26,920 bases of DNA, taken from positions 1 to 26,920 of the forward strand of contig CAJMRD010000022.1 in assembly GCA_905215725.1 (NCBI GenBank), read 5' to 3'. The position numbers and the translations under genes are program-made. The notes beneath the pieces were generated by a model. The model was not told the DNA's origin, ran no database searches, and worked only from the letters and a program-made list of their open reading frames with translations. This document shows positions 15,800 through 23,781 of this stretch, piece by piece (positions within the stretch are counted from its first letter, which is position 1; every line of letters begins with the position of its first letter). Source of the stretch: an uncultured bacterium. Lineage in GTDB: Bacteria > Actinomycetota > Coriobacteriia > Coriobacteriales > Coriobacteriaceae.

Positions 15800-16558
15800 G
15801 TGGCGCGAGCCATCTTCCAAACTATTTATGACAACGTGAAGCAGTCGATTGACGACGGCACATACGCCTATCAGAGTTATCTGCCTTCGGAGACTGAGCT
15901 CACGCAGCTGTTTGACTGTTCGCGCATGACGGTCCGTCGCGCCATCTCGATGCTTGCGGCAGATGGTTACGTGCTCCCCCAGCAAGGCAAAGGCATGCGC
16001 GTCATTCGCAACATCAGTGACGAGAAGAGTCGTGGTGGTGGCGGCGGACTCGAGACCTTTAAGGAAATCGCGGCCAGCCGAGGCTTTGAACTCAAGACTG
16101 TCACCACCGTTTTTGAGCTCCTCGTCTGTAGCAAGGCACTCTCCGGGATTACCGGGTTTCCCGAAGGCTGTGAGCTCACACGCGCCAAACGCATCCGTTA
16201 TGCAGACGGACGGGCCGTGTGCTCCGACGACTCCTATTACCTAAGCTCACAGGTACCGGGGCTGACACCCGAGATTGTCAACGACTCGATCTATCGTTAC
16301 CTCGAAGAAGACCTTGGCATTAAGATTGCCACGGGCAAACGCGATGTAACGATTGAGCATCCCACGCCCGAGGATGCACGCGTGCTCGATCTCGACGACT
16401 TTAACGCACTCGCCGTTGTACGCGGGCAGACCTACAACGCCGACTGCATCCTTATGGAATACACCGAGACAAAGCAGGTTCCCAGCTTCTTTTTACTCCA
16501 CGAAACGGCCACCCGCCGCAATAACGGCAGCGAGACCCATCAGAGCAGCATGAGCTAA
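15800..16558 (+). CDS. GntR-family transcriptional regulator with UTRA domain (TreR-like)
   Basis: This encodes 252 residues from a GTG at 15800 with TAGGAG 8 bp upstream. The N-terminal winged helix (about 5-72) shows the GntR pattern: LPSETELTQLFDCSRMTVRR, AISMLAADGYVLPQQGKGM. After a glycine-rich linker (SRGGGGGLE) comes the UTRA effector-binding domain (about 80-240), ending FLLHETATRR. UTRA regulators of this type bind phospho-sugars, so a disaccharide phosphate made by the PTS is the likely inducer. It should bind the TTGTCTA dyads at 14497-14662, controlling both the leftward PTS/GH4 operon and its own rightward operon. A strong terminator follows. Confidence 0.9.
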   Translation: MARAIFQTIYDNVKQSIDDGTYAYQSYLPSETELTQLFDCSRMTVRRAISMLAADGYVLPQQGKGMRVIRNISDEKSRGGGGGLETFKEIAASRGFELKTVTTVFELLVCSKALSGITGFPEGCELTRAKRIRYADGRAVCSDDSYYLSSQVPGLTPEIVNDSIYRYLEEDLGIKIATGKRDVTIEHPTPEDARVLDLDDFNALAVVRGQTYNADCILMEYTETKQVPSFFLLHETATRRNNGSETHQSSMS

Positions 16559-16569
16559 CCGTCTATTAA

Positions 16570-16639
16570 TTGCGGTGGGATAGTTCCTAGAATGGCCAGC
16601 TTAAGAGCAAAACAGGAACTATTCCACCGCAACTTTTTT
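16570..16639 (+). terminator. Intrinsic terminator of the gntR transcript
   Basis: TTGCGGTGGGATAGTTCCT (16570-16588) pairs with 16614-16632 over 19 bp with one G-U pair, and six T follow (16634-16639). The 25-nt loop is long, but the stem and U-tract are convincing. Confidence 0.8.
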
Positions 16640-16671
16640 GGCCGGCGGGGCAGTATCTGTCCCACCGGCCA
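16639..16671. terminator. Second hairpin between convergent gntR and ferredoxin genes
   Basis: TGGCCGGCGGG (16639-16649) pairs with CCCACCGGCCA (16661-16671) with one mismatch. On the minus strand it follows the ferredoxin-like gene by 19 bp but is followed by A, not T. With the stem at 16570-16632 it probably separates the two convergent transcripts. Confidence 0.4.
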
Positions 16672-16689
16672 TCATTTACGCTAGTTTAG

Positions 16690-17943
16690 CTAGTCCGCGA
16701 GCTTCTCCACCTGATCGAGCATCTTGTCAAGCTTGGCCTTTGCCTCGGCCTTGGCCTTCTGGGCCTCTTCGTGGGCCTTGGCCTTCTGAGCGGCCTTTTC
16801 CTCGGCTTCGGGGTCGACAACGACCAGATTGGACGCATCGTGCTCGACCAGCTTGAGCGCATGCTCGGGGCACACCTTGACGCAGGCTCCGCAACCTAGG
16901 CAATACGTGGACTCCAGTGCAAAGCGACCGCTTCCCACCAAATCGCAGGCAAACGTGGGGCACACGTTGACGCACTCGCCGCACGACGTGCACTTGTCAA
17001 AATCGCATTCCGGTGTGCTCACCTGCATATTCTGGGCAAGCTCGGGGTGGTTCTGCAGCGTCGAGAGCACCAGCTGCCGCCCGTGCGTGAGCGAACGGCG
17101 ACGCTTGGTCGTCGTGGTGCCGCACATGGTGTTGAGTGTGCGCTCGAGCTGCGTGATCTGGTGACGGTGGGCCTTCAACTTCTGCGTCACCGAGGCCAGC
17201 GCCGCCGTTGCCGGGTTGAGCTTGGTCACGGTAAGGCCCGTGGTGCGGGCGATCTTTTCCATGTACTCCTTGCGCTCGTACTCGCGGCGCTTATGGCACT
17301 TGAGGCTCTTGGGGTCGACCTCCAGACCCATGCCCGTGCCCGCCCACTCCTCGGCGGTAGCAATGGCCTCGCCCAGGATGTCCTCGCCACCGGTGTTACG
17401 GCACTTATCGCACACGCCCAGCGGCAGGTACACGCTCACGTTGGGATAATCGGCCAGCACCGAGAACCAGGTCTCGGCCGTAATATCACCCACGCAGGCA
17501 ACGACAACCTCGTTCTCGCGCGGCATGCGCTTAAGGGCACGCGTGCAGGTAACGTAGGCGGTTTCGTGACTCGTAGCCGCAGAGACAATGTCGTCGTAGA
17601 CGTTTTTGGGCGCCAGGCGCGGCGAGATGATCGCCTCGGTCGGACAGGCAGCGGCGCACAGGCCGCACTTGCGACAGGAGTCGAGGATCTCGATGGAGTC
17701 TTCCTCGACCTCGATAGCGTTGACCGGGCATACGTCCATGCACGCGGTGCAGCCGCTCTTTTCGTTTTTGCAGGTCAGGCACGGAATGGTGTTGCCGCGC
17801 GGGCGCTCCTTGTAGTCGGCAGGATTCCACTGCGGCGCCGACGGATCGAGTGCATCGGTCACGCCGCCAAGCGGGTTTTTAAGAAAGTCGAAACCCTTGC
17901 TGATCTCGATAATGTCATCAAACAGATCGTGTTCCTGCGCCAT
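16690..17943 (-). CDS. Ferredoxin-like protein with four 4Fe-4S motifs
   Basis: This encodes 417 residues from the ATG at 17943 (GGGAGGGG upstream). Two motif pairs sit far apart. The N-terminal pair is C55-x2-C58-x6-C65-x2-C68-x3-C72-P and C90-x2-C93-x2-C96-x3-C100-P. The C-terminal pair is C318-x2-C321-x2-C324-x3-C328-P and C348-x2-C351-x2-C354-x3-C358-P. Between them (110-310) is a domain with extra cysteines (C133, C150, C178, C181, C216) and a QLERTLNTM helix, resembling parts of HdrA/FrhB-linked iron-sulfur proteins only loosely. A charged Ala/Lys/Glu coiled coil (380-415) ends it. It is a cytosolic electron carrier or adaptor; partner unknown. The gene stands alone, convergent to gntR. 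Confidence 0.85.
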   Translation of the reverse strand: MAQEHDLFDDIIEISKGFDFLKNPLGGVTDALDPSAPQWNPADYKERPRGNTIPCLTCKNEKSGCTACMDVCPVNAIEVEEDSIEILDSCRKCGLCAAACPTEAIISPRLAPKNVYDDIVSAATSHETAYVTCTRALKRMPRENEVVVACVGDITAETWFSVLADYPNVSVYLPLGVCDKCRNTGGEDILGEAIATAEEWAGTGMGLEVDPKSLKCHKRREYERKEYMEKIARTTGLTVTKLNPATAALASVTQKLKAHRHQITQLERTLNTMCGTTTTKRRRSLTHGRQLVLSTLQNHPELAQNMQVSTPECDFDKCTSCGECVNVCPTFACDLVGSGRFALESTYCLGCGACVKVCPEHALKLVEHDASNLVVVDPEAEEKAAQKAKAHEEAQKAKAEAKAKLDKMLDQVEKLAD

Positions 17944-18094
17944 GCGCGGCCCCTCCCTGAGCAGTGCAAACAAGCAAGAGATAATGATACGCTATCGGCC
18001 CACGCCTCGGGCAAATTACACGCGGCGCACCTTTGAGGCAAATAGTCTATGGCCTATCGCCGCCTCGATTGCACAAGGTCGATCAAGCGCCTAG

Positions 18095-18600
18095 CTATGC
18101 CTCGCGCATGAGCTGCACGAGCTTTTGTCTGGTCACCTTGGCCTGTTCGTTAGCCATATTGCGTTCGTTTCTAAAGGCCGCATTTGCAACACCCTGCAGG
18201 TCGGCATCGGAAATCGCACTGCACGGACCGTCCATCGACGCCGCCGTGGGGCATACGCACAACGGCAACTCGGCATAAAACGCAACGGCCTTGGCGATAT
18301 CGAGCATTTTGCCGCCGCCAATACCCACTACCATGTCGCAATACTCGGCCTGAGCTTCCTTAGCCATTTCGACAACGGCCTCTTCCGTACACGGACCGTC
18401 ATAAATCTTAAAGAAGGCTCGCTTAGATCTTCGTCCAGAAATCCATCGACGATCTGCCTGCACAGCCGATCCTCGGTGCCCTGGTCAAACAAGACATAGG
18501 CAGCGCAGCCCAACCATGACAAATACCTGCCCTGGCGCGAAAGCTCCCCCGGCCCCTGAACATACCGGCCGGGACCGCCGTAAACCATAGGAAGCGCCAT
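18095..18600 (-). pseudogene. Broken glycerol dehydrogenase-like gene
   Basis: Starting at an ATG at 18600 (AAGGGTGG upstream), the frame gives MALPMVYGGPGRYVQGPGEL ... DGFLDEDLSE, like the start of the intact gldA next door (SPSKYIQGPDEL). A frameshift near 18420 moves it to another frame: SKRAFFKIYDGPCTEEAV, then CDMVVGIGGGKMLDIAKAVA and CPTAASMDGPCSAIS. The sequence then jumps to a piece matching only the end of GldA (MANEQAKVTRQKLVQLMREA against MCNMPFEVTPEMVANAILGA). About 200 residues, including the metal-binding Asp and His ligands, are missing. It is a relic of a second, divergent GldA-family paralog, upstream-to-downstream in the same direction as gldA. Confidence 0.8.
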
Positions 18601-18630
18601 ACGAGAATCCACCCTTCATCAAACAACGAT

Positions 18631-18661
18631 TGGTGCAAAGTAACCCGACCCCTTTGCACCA
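18631..18661. promoter_or_regulatory. 10-bp inverted repeat upstream of the gldA-like relic
   Basis: TGGTGCAAAG (18631-18640) and CTTTGCACCA (18652-18661) are perfect inverted copies 11 bp apart, between the gldA terminator and the relic's start. There is no T-run, so it looks like an operator or leader stem of the former gene. Confidence 0.4.
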
Positions 18662-18665
18662 TAGC

Positions 18666-18701
18666 AAAAAGGGGCAAAGCCATCTGTTGGCTTTGCCCCT
18701 T
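18666..18701 (-). terminator. Intrinsic terminator of gldA
   Basis: On the minus strand AAGGGGCAAAGCC pairs perfectly with GGCTTTGCCCCTT (13 bp, 7-nt loop; 18669-18701), and the T-run continues to 18666. It starts 13 bp after the gldA stop. Confidence 0.92.
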
Positions 18702-18713
18702 CCTTAGCTTGAT

Positions 18714-19814
18714 TTACTCATCCATGAGATAGTAGTGGCCCAGTGCGTCTGCACCCAGAATGGCGTTTGCGACCATCTCGGGCGTCACCTCAAAGGGCAT
18801 GTTGCACATGGTGTCCTCGGGCGCGCAGGCGGCCTCGGCAACAATCATGGCCTGCTCGCGCGTAAGCTCGGCAACGCCAAGTTCCTTCATCGTGACCGGC
18901 AGGCCCAGCTCAATGCAGAAGCCCAAGACTTCCTCGAGCTTCTCGGTCGGGGCATCCTCGAGTACCAGCTGGACGATAGTGCCAAAGGCGACCTTCTCGC
19001 CGTGATACATGCCGTGGCACTCGGGCAGCATCGTCAGGCCATTGTGGATGGCATGAGCGGCAGCAAGGCCCGAGCTCTCAAAGCCAATGCCCGAAAGCAG
19101 CGTATTGGCCTCGATGATGTGCTCGACGGCAGGCGTGAGCGCACCCTTCTCCAGCGCAACCTTGGCCTTGACGCCATCGGCCATAAGCGTCTCGTAGCAG
19201 AGCTTGGCGAGCGCCAGACCAGCCATGCCGCCCTTGCCGCCAGCGCAGGTGCCGCCGTCGGCATCGTGCGTCGCCTGGGCCTCGAAATAGGTTGCGAGCG
19301 CATCGCCCATACCGGAAACCGTCAGGCGCACCGGGCTCGCCGCGATAACCGTCGTATCCATCAGGACGATATTGGGGTTTGCCTTAAGGAAGAGGTACTT
19401 ATCGAACTGGCCGTCATCGGTGTAAAGCACCGAAAGTGCCGAGCACGGTGCATCGGTCGAGGCAATGGTGGGGCAAATGATAACCGGGGACTCCAGGTAA
19501 TAGGCGACGGCCTTCGCGGTGTCGAGGATCTTGCCGCCACCGACGCCGACGATGATGTCGCAACCGTTGTCGCGAGCGAGCGCAACCAGGCGATCGACCT
19601 CGCCCTTGGAGCACTCGCCGTTAAAGTCCTCAAACAGCAGCTCGGCCTTAGCCTCGGCAAAGCCGCCCTCGATCTTGGCACCGACGCGCTTCTTGCCCGA
19701 AGGCGTCACGATGACGAGGGCCTTAGCGCCGAGCGGCTCGACATAGGAGCCGAGCTTGGCGAGCTCGTCCGGACCCTGGATGTACTTGCTGGGGCTATTG
19801 AAAATTGCAGCCAT
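18714..19814 (-). CDS. gldA: Glycerol dehydrogenase
   Basis: This enzyme oxidises glycerol to dihydroxyacetone with NAD+ (or the reverse), in the cytosol. It has 366 residues, the usual length for the family. NAD-binding loop GVGGGKILDTAK is at 90-101, followed by the GldA-type CPTIASTDAPCSALSV (114-129). Metal ligands are D171 (SGMGDALATY), H254 (AAAHAIHNGL) and H271 (YHGEKVAFG). The ATG at 19812-19814 begins 17 bp after the terminator of the iron alcohol dehydrogenase gene and has only a weak AGAATGGGA site, so it may depend on read-through. With the alcohol dehydrogenase upstream it suggests glycerol or triose fermentation. A broken paralog follows. Confidence 0.93.
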   Translation of the reverse strand: MAAIFNSPSKYIQGPDELAKLGSYVEPLGAKALVIVTPSGKKRVGAKIEGGFAEAKAELLFEDFNGECSKGEVDRLVALARDNGCDIIVGVGGGKILDTAKAVAYYLESPVIICPTIASTDAPCSALSVLYTDDGQFDKYLFLKANPNIVLMDTTVIAASPVRLTVSGMGDALATYFEAQATHDADGGTCAGGKGGMAGLALAKLCYETLMADGVKAKVALEKGALTPAVEHIIEANTLLSGIGFESSGLAAAHAIHNGLTMLPECHGMYHGEKVAFGTIVQLVLEDAPTEKLEEVLGFCIELGLPVTMKELGVAELTREQAMIVAEAACAPEDTMCNMPFEVTPEMVANAILGADALGHYYLMDE

Positions 19815-19830
19815 AACTATCCCATTCTCT

Positions 19831-19871
19831 AAAAAAGAAAGGGGCTCCGTACAGATACGTGCGGAGCCCCT
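19831..19871 (-). terminator. Intrinsic terminator between the iron ADH gene and gldA
   Basis: On the minus strand AGGGGCTCCG and CGGAGCCCCT (19871-19862 and 19849-19840) form a 10-bp stem, followed by TTCTTTTTT (to 19831). It lies 22 bp after the ADH stop and must leak, or gldA must have its own promoter. Confidence 0.92.
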
Positions 19872-19892
19872 CGTTACGATAACAAGAGTCGA

Positions 19893-21116
19893 TTAGAAAT
19901 CGATGTCGGTGTCGTAGTAGCAGGCCTTGAGGATCTTCTCGAAGTCAGCAGCCTTGGTCTCACGCGGGTTCTCGGGCGTGCAGGCGTCCTGCTCGGCGTT
20001 CGCGGCGATCTCGGGCAGCTTGGCGAGGAACTCCTCCTCGGAAACCATCTGCGGGTTCTCGGCGTCGACCTTCACGCCACCATTCGCGTAATCCTTGATG
20101 GACTGCGGAATGTTGAGCTGGTCGTTGAGGTCGCGAATCTTCTGGACGAGTGCAGCGATGAGCTCCTCGTTGGTCTCGCCGGGAAGGTGCAGGATCTCCT
20201 TGGCCACGTAAGCGTAACGCTCGGCAGCACGGGGATCCTTGGAGTTCCACTGAATGACCTTGCCCAGGTACATGGCGTTAGCGGCACCGTGGATGATGTG
20301 GCCGTTCTCGAAGGCAGCACCGGTCTTGTGAGCCATGGAGTGAACGATGCCGAGCAGGCCCGAGGAGAAGGCGATACCGGCGATGCACTGAGCCTCGTGC
20401 ATGTGCTGACGGGCCTCATGGTCGCCAGCATAGGACTTGGGCAGCCACTCGACGATCTCGCGGATGCCGTGCAGAGCGTTGGCGTCGGTGAACATAGAGG
20501 CGCAGGTGGAAACGTAGGCCTCCATGCAGTGGGTCAGAGCATCCATGCCGGTGTGAGCGCACAGCTTGGCGGGCATGGTGTAGGTGAGCTCGGGGTCGAC
20601 GATGGCGACATCAGGGGTGATGTTGAAGTCGGCCAGCGGGTACTTGATGCCCTTGGCGTAGTCGGTAATGACGGAGAACGCGGTGACCTCGGTAGCGGTG
20701 CCGGAGGTAGAGGAGATGGCGCAGAAATGAGCCTTCTGACGCAGCTCAGGGAAGCTGAACGGCTGGATGATGTTATCGAAGGACTCCTCGGGATACTCGT
20801 AGAAGACCCACATGGCCTTAGCGGCATCGATGGGCGAGCCGCCACCGATGGCGATAATCCAGTCGGGCTCGAACTCGCGCATGGCCTCGGCGCCCTTCAT
20901 GACCGTCTCGATGGACGGGTCGGACTCGACGCCCTCGAACAGCTTGACCTCGAAGCCGCCTTCCTTAAGGTCGGCCTCAACGTCCTGCAGGAACCCGCCG
21001 CGGCGCATAGAGCTGCCGCCAGAAACGATGATGGCCTTCTTGCCCTTGAGGTTCTTCACCTCGTGGCGAGCGCCCTCACCAAAGTACAGATCGCGAGGAT
21101 TGGTAAAACGTCCCAT
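19893..21116 (-). CDS. Iron-containing alcohol dehydrogenase
   Basis: This encodes 407 residues from the ATG at 21116 (AGGAGG upstream; the open frame to 21167 adds nothing family-like). It is a group III dehydrogenase, close to the alcohol dehydrogenase half of AdhE. The nucleotide-binding GGGSPIDAAKAMW is at 91-103 and the family signature STSGTATEVTAFSVITD at 136-152. Metal ligands D192, H196, H263 and H276 all remain. It reduces an aldehyde to an alcohol with NAD(P)H, regenerating NAD in fermentation. The substrate (ethanol, propanol, butanol or 1,3-propanediol) is not readable. It lies before gldA in the same direction, with a terminator between. A hairpin in its leader is at 21157-21183. 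Confidence 0.92.
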   Translation of the reverse strand: MGRFTNPRDLYFGEGARHEVKNLKGKKAIIVSGGSSMRRGGFLQDVEADLKEGGFEVKLFEGVESDPSIETVMKGAEAMREFEPDWIIAIGGGSPIDAAKAMWVFYEYPEESFDNIIQPFSFPELRQKAHFCAISSTSGTATEVTAFSVITDYAKGIKYPLADFNITPDVAIVDPELTYTMPAKLCAHTGMDALTHCMEAYVSTCASMFTDANALHGIREIVEWLPKSYAGDHEARQHMHEAQCIAGIAFSSGLLGIVHSMAHKTGAAFENGHIIHGAANAMYLGKVIQWNSKDPRAAERYAYVAKEILHLPGETNEELIAALVQKIRDLNDQLNIPQSIKDYANGGVKVDAENPQMVSEEEFLAKLPEIAANAEQDACTPENPRETKAADFEKILKACYYDTDIDF

Positions 21117-21156
21117 ACTGTGCCTCCTAAACAAGCCCCTCTTAGACTTGCGTATA

Positions 21157-21183
21157 TAACGGAGCACCCAATTGGCTCCGTTA
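21157..21183 (-). promoter_or_regulatory. Leader hairpin of the iron alcohol dehydrogenase gene
   Basis: TAACGGAGC (21157-21165) and GCTCCGTTA (21175-21183) form a perfect 9-bp stem with a 9-nt loop, 41 bp before the ATG at 21116. There is no U-tract. It could be an operator, an mRNA-stabilising stem or a protein-binding site. Confidence 0.4.
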
Positions 21184-21616
21184 GGACCGGTTTGCGCGTT
21201 GCCGGCGATGACAATGCGCGATGTCTAAACGTCTCAACGCTCAGACAAACACTATTTTACCGTTCTGGTTGGTCAGTTATTCACCTAAAGCCGCCAATGA
21301 TGAAACGTTTTTTCTGTCCCTGAAGACCCTTGTGCGGCATTCATACTCCCAAGCTGGGCAAACGTTTTATCAAGGTTGACTACATATCCTGGGCAGGACT
21401 GTGCCCCTCCAAAATATGCACCGTTTGCCGCCCAAAATCGACCGTTTGCGGCACCGTGATACCACTCGGTCGTCCAAGGTGCCGACATTTGTGCGACATC
21501 CGTCTTCGTGGTGCAAAGGTGCAAGTCCAAGTGCGGCACCCCCGGTGTGCCACATGCGGGTAAACTAGAACCTTATATAGAAACATTTGATCCCTAACCG
21601 CAGCAAAGGAGGCCCC
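21184..21616. other. Non-coding spacer between divergent transcripts
   Basis: No credible gene lies here. The only clear structure is the composite direct repeat at 21420-21449 and a small stem GGCAC/GTGCC just before 21560. The AT-rich part near 21561-21590 (TAAACT, TATATA) probably holds the promoter of the plus-strand operon, but I found no -35 at a standard distance. Confidence 0.5.
21420..21449 (+). repeat. Composite direct-repeat site, copy 2 (ACCGTTTGC twice, 21-bp period)
   Basis: ACCGTTTGC occurs at 21420-21428 and 21441-21449, exactly 21 bp apart. The block is 25/30 identical to the minus-strand block at 14562-14533, with a shared spacer end (AATCG). It lies 167 bp before the ATG at 21617 and about 300 bp before the iron alcohol dehydrogenase start on the other strand. 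Confidence 0.5.
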
Positions 21617-22693
21617 ATGGCATTCGATCCCATTCAAGAGGATTGCCATCGCCTCGTTCTTGAGGCCTTGCGCCGCGACAATATCCCGCTCACCGACGCT
21701 GCCGCCGTAGAGCGTCTGATGGAACAATTCACCCGCAACCCCGCACCGCTCATCGTGCACGACCGCGACCGCGCCGGGCACCTCATTGCCAAGGTGGTCG
21801 AGGCTGTCGACTACCGCATTCCCTTTATCCCCGACGATGCCCAGGCAGAGCAAGAAGAGGCAGCTGCCGAGAACATGCTCCGCGAGGCGGCCGCACTCGA
21901 TCCGGCCAACTGGGACGCTCAGCGCATGCTGACGGCACTCACCGCCGAATCCAACGAGGAATACGTACAGTACCTGGTGTCCAAGTGCGACGAGGTCGAG
22001 CACGACCTAGCGCTCAAAATCGCCTCGGCGCAGGACCCCTACGAGCGTGAGGCCGCAGGCGACCTTACGCGCCGCCCCTATCTGCGCTGGCTTGCCGCCT
22101 TGGCATCGCGCGCCCTCATTAGCGGCCGCTACCGCATGTCGCTCGAAGCCGCAAATCGCAGCTTGGACTTTGCGCCCAACGACCCCGCTGGTGTCCGCCA
22201 CACCGCGATGCTTGCCATGGCAAAGCTCGAATACCCCGCCGAGGAGCTCAAGCGCTTTCGCTCCGCTCACTCCGTGCCGTACCTCGCGAATACCCCGCTG
22301 CGCCGCCGCCCCAAAGATGCAGAGCGTGACTTGGACCCGTGGACGCTCATCGCGCTGATGAGCGCTGCCTGGCGCGAGCTGGACTACGAGGGCGCCGAAC
22401 ACTACCTGCGTATCCTTGTGCGTTCGTGTCCGCACGCGGCCGAGGCACTCTACTTCCAAACCGAGTTTCCCGATGGCGTCTATGCCCGCGTCAACGTGGG
22501 TGTGGGCTCCACCGACGAACTTGTCCTTGCGCTGTCCGAGGCGACGCCGGTACTGCAGGAGGGCCTGGGCGCCCCCGACAACGCCAGTTTTGCCGCCTGG
22601 GTCGCCACCAACGATATCGTGCGTTCCCAAATCGATGAGCGCATCCTGCGCGCGGCCGAGCAGGGGCTTCCATTTAAGGGAGGGGACCTCTAA
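21617..22693 (+). CDS. Helical-repeat (TPR-like) protein, paralog 1
   Basis: This encodes 358 residues from an ATG at 21617, preceded by AAAGGAGG. The protein is acidic, soluble and almost entirely helical. Segments such as AAALDPANWDAQRMLTALTA and YRMSLEAANRSLDFAPNDPA have the 'A...L..DP.N..A...LA' rhythm of tetratricopeptide-like repeats. No catalytic motif is visible and I cannot name the family. Its stop overlaps the start of the next gene (TAATG), so the two are translationally coupled. The next protein aligns with it through the middle (LDPANWDAQRMLTAL against IDAYVLDAQLLAIIL; SGRYRMSLEAANRSLDF against SARYRAAANYARRVLK), which points to an old tandem duplication. The MurT-GatD gene follows. 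Confidence 0.8.
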   Translation: MAFDPIQEDCHRLVLEALRRDNIPLTDAAAVERLMEQFTRNPAPLIVHDRDRAGHLIAKVVEAVDYRIPFIPDDAQAEQEEAAAENMLREAAALDPANWDAQRMLTALTAESNEEYVQYLVSKCDEVEHDLALKIASAQDPYEREAAGDLTRRPYLRWLAALASRALISGRYRMSLEAANRSLDFAPNDPAGVRHTAMLAMAKLEYPAEELKRFRSAHSVPYLANTPLRRRPKDAERDLDPWTLIALMSAAWRELDYEGAEHYLRILVRSCPHAAEALYFQTEFPDGVYARVNVGVGSTDELVLALSEATPVLQEGLGAPDNASFAAWVATNDIVRSQIDERILRAAEQGLPFKGGDL

Positions 22694-23736
22694 TGGATCC
22701 GAGCGTCTACATCCCCGCCTACCTGGAGCGCACCTATCTGGCGTCGCACCCCGAGCTCACCGATGCAGCACGCGAGCTTGTCCATAACGACATTAGCGCG
22801 AATCCCCAAAAGTATGCGCAGACCGAGCATGCCCAGGCGCTGCTGTCCTATGCCGGTGTTCATCGCCATCTGCTCGACGAGCTCCATCGCATCGAGGACA
22901 TGGGCAGCGACGAGGAGTTTGAACAGACGCGCAACCGCCTGTTCGACGATATGCGCGATGAGCTGCTCAAGATCGTCCGCATCGATGCGTATGTCCTCGA
23001 TGCCCAGCTGCTCGCCATCATCCTGGCCGACACGCCCGTTGACGCCTACCTGGGCGACCTGATGAAGCTCGAGGCGACCACGGCCGATTACCTGCAGCAA
23101 AGCGTGCCCGGGTTCGACATGGAAGCCCCGCACTACTGGGCCAACAAGGTTTTGACGGACGGTGTGACGGCGGCAGATCTCACCGTGAGCGAGCCGGCGC
23201 TTATCGGGTGGCTCCACACACTCGAGGCCATCTCGCAGCTGTGCATGGCGAGCGCCCGCTACCGTGCTGCCGCCAACTACGCCCGCCGCGTCCTTAAGGC
23301 GGAAGGCTACCCCACCCGAGCTGCCGGCACCGTGTTGCTCGCCCTCGCTCGTCTGGAAGACCAGGACGGCTTTTTTGCCCTGGCCCACCAGCTCGAGGAA
23401 GAGATCGGGGCTGACGCGCTCGAGAACTCTCCTTGGTATCTGCTCGCCCGCACCATCCTCTTGTTCAAAACGAACAAGATGCGCCCGGCGACACGCGCGC
23501 TGCGCGAGTTTGCCAACCGCTGCGAGGGCGGCGCGTTCTTTTTGCTGAACCCCACGTATCAGACGCCGTACCTTCCCTGCCGGCCCGAACCGCACGACCC
23601 CTGGGACCTTTCGCATCAGGCAGTTTGGGAAGCCGACGGCATCATCTCGGACACTCCCGACTTTGCCCCCTGGGCCAACGCCTGCGAAGATGTATCGCAG
23701 CTTGCCCAGGAATTTGCGCGCCGCTACGGATTTTAA
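22693..23736 (+). CDS. Helical-repeat (TPR-like) protein, paralog 2
   Basis: This encodes 347 residues; the ATG at 22693 shares its A with the stop codon of paralog 1, with GGAGGGGACC upstream. Like its neighbour it is soluble and helical: RYRAAANYARRVLKAEGYPT, then AAGTVLLALARLEDQDGFFALAHQLEEE, then a C-terminal region rich in Pro and Trp (PYLPCRPEPHDPWDLSHQAV). No enzyme motif is seen. Both proteins are probably scaffolds or regulators that work as a pair, possibly as a heterodimer. The MurT-GatD ORF begins 45 bp later, so a link to cell wall amidation or growth is suggested by position only. Confidence 0.8.
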   Translation: MDPSVYIPAYLERTYLASHPELTDAARELVHNDISANPQKYAQTEHAQALLSYAGVHRHLLDELHRIEDMGSDEEFEQTRNRLFDDMRDELLKIVRIDAYVLDAQLLAIILADTPVDAYLGDLMKLEATTADYLQQSVPGFDMEAPHYWANKVLTDGVTAADLTVSEPALIGWLHTLEAISQLCMASARYRAAANYARRVLKAEGYPTRAAGTVLLALARLEDQDGFFALAHQLEEEIGADALENSPWYLLARTILLFKTNKMRPATRALREFANRCEGGAFFLLNPTYQTPYLPCRPEPHDPWDLSHQAVWEADGIISDTPDFAPWANACEDVSQLAQEFARRYGF

Positions 23737-23781
23737 CGGCGCAAACGCCACGACCATGTCATCTATGTTAGGAACGGCTTC

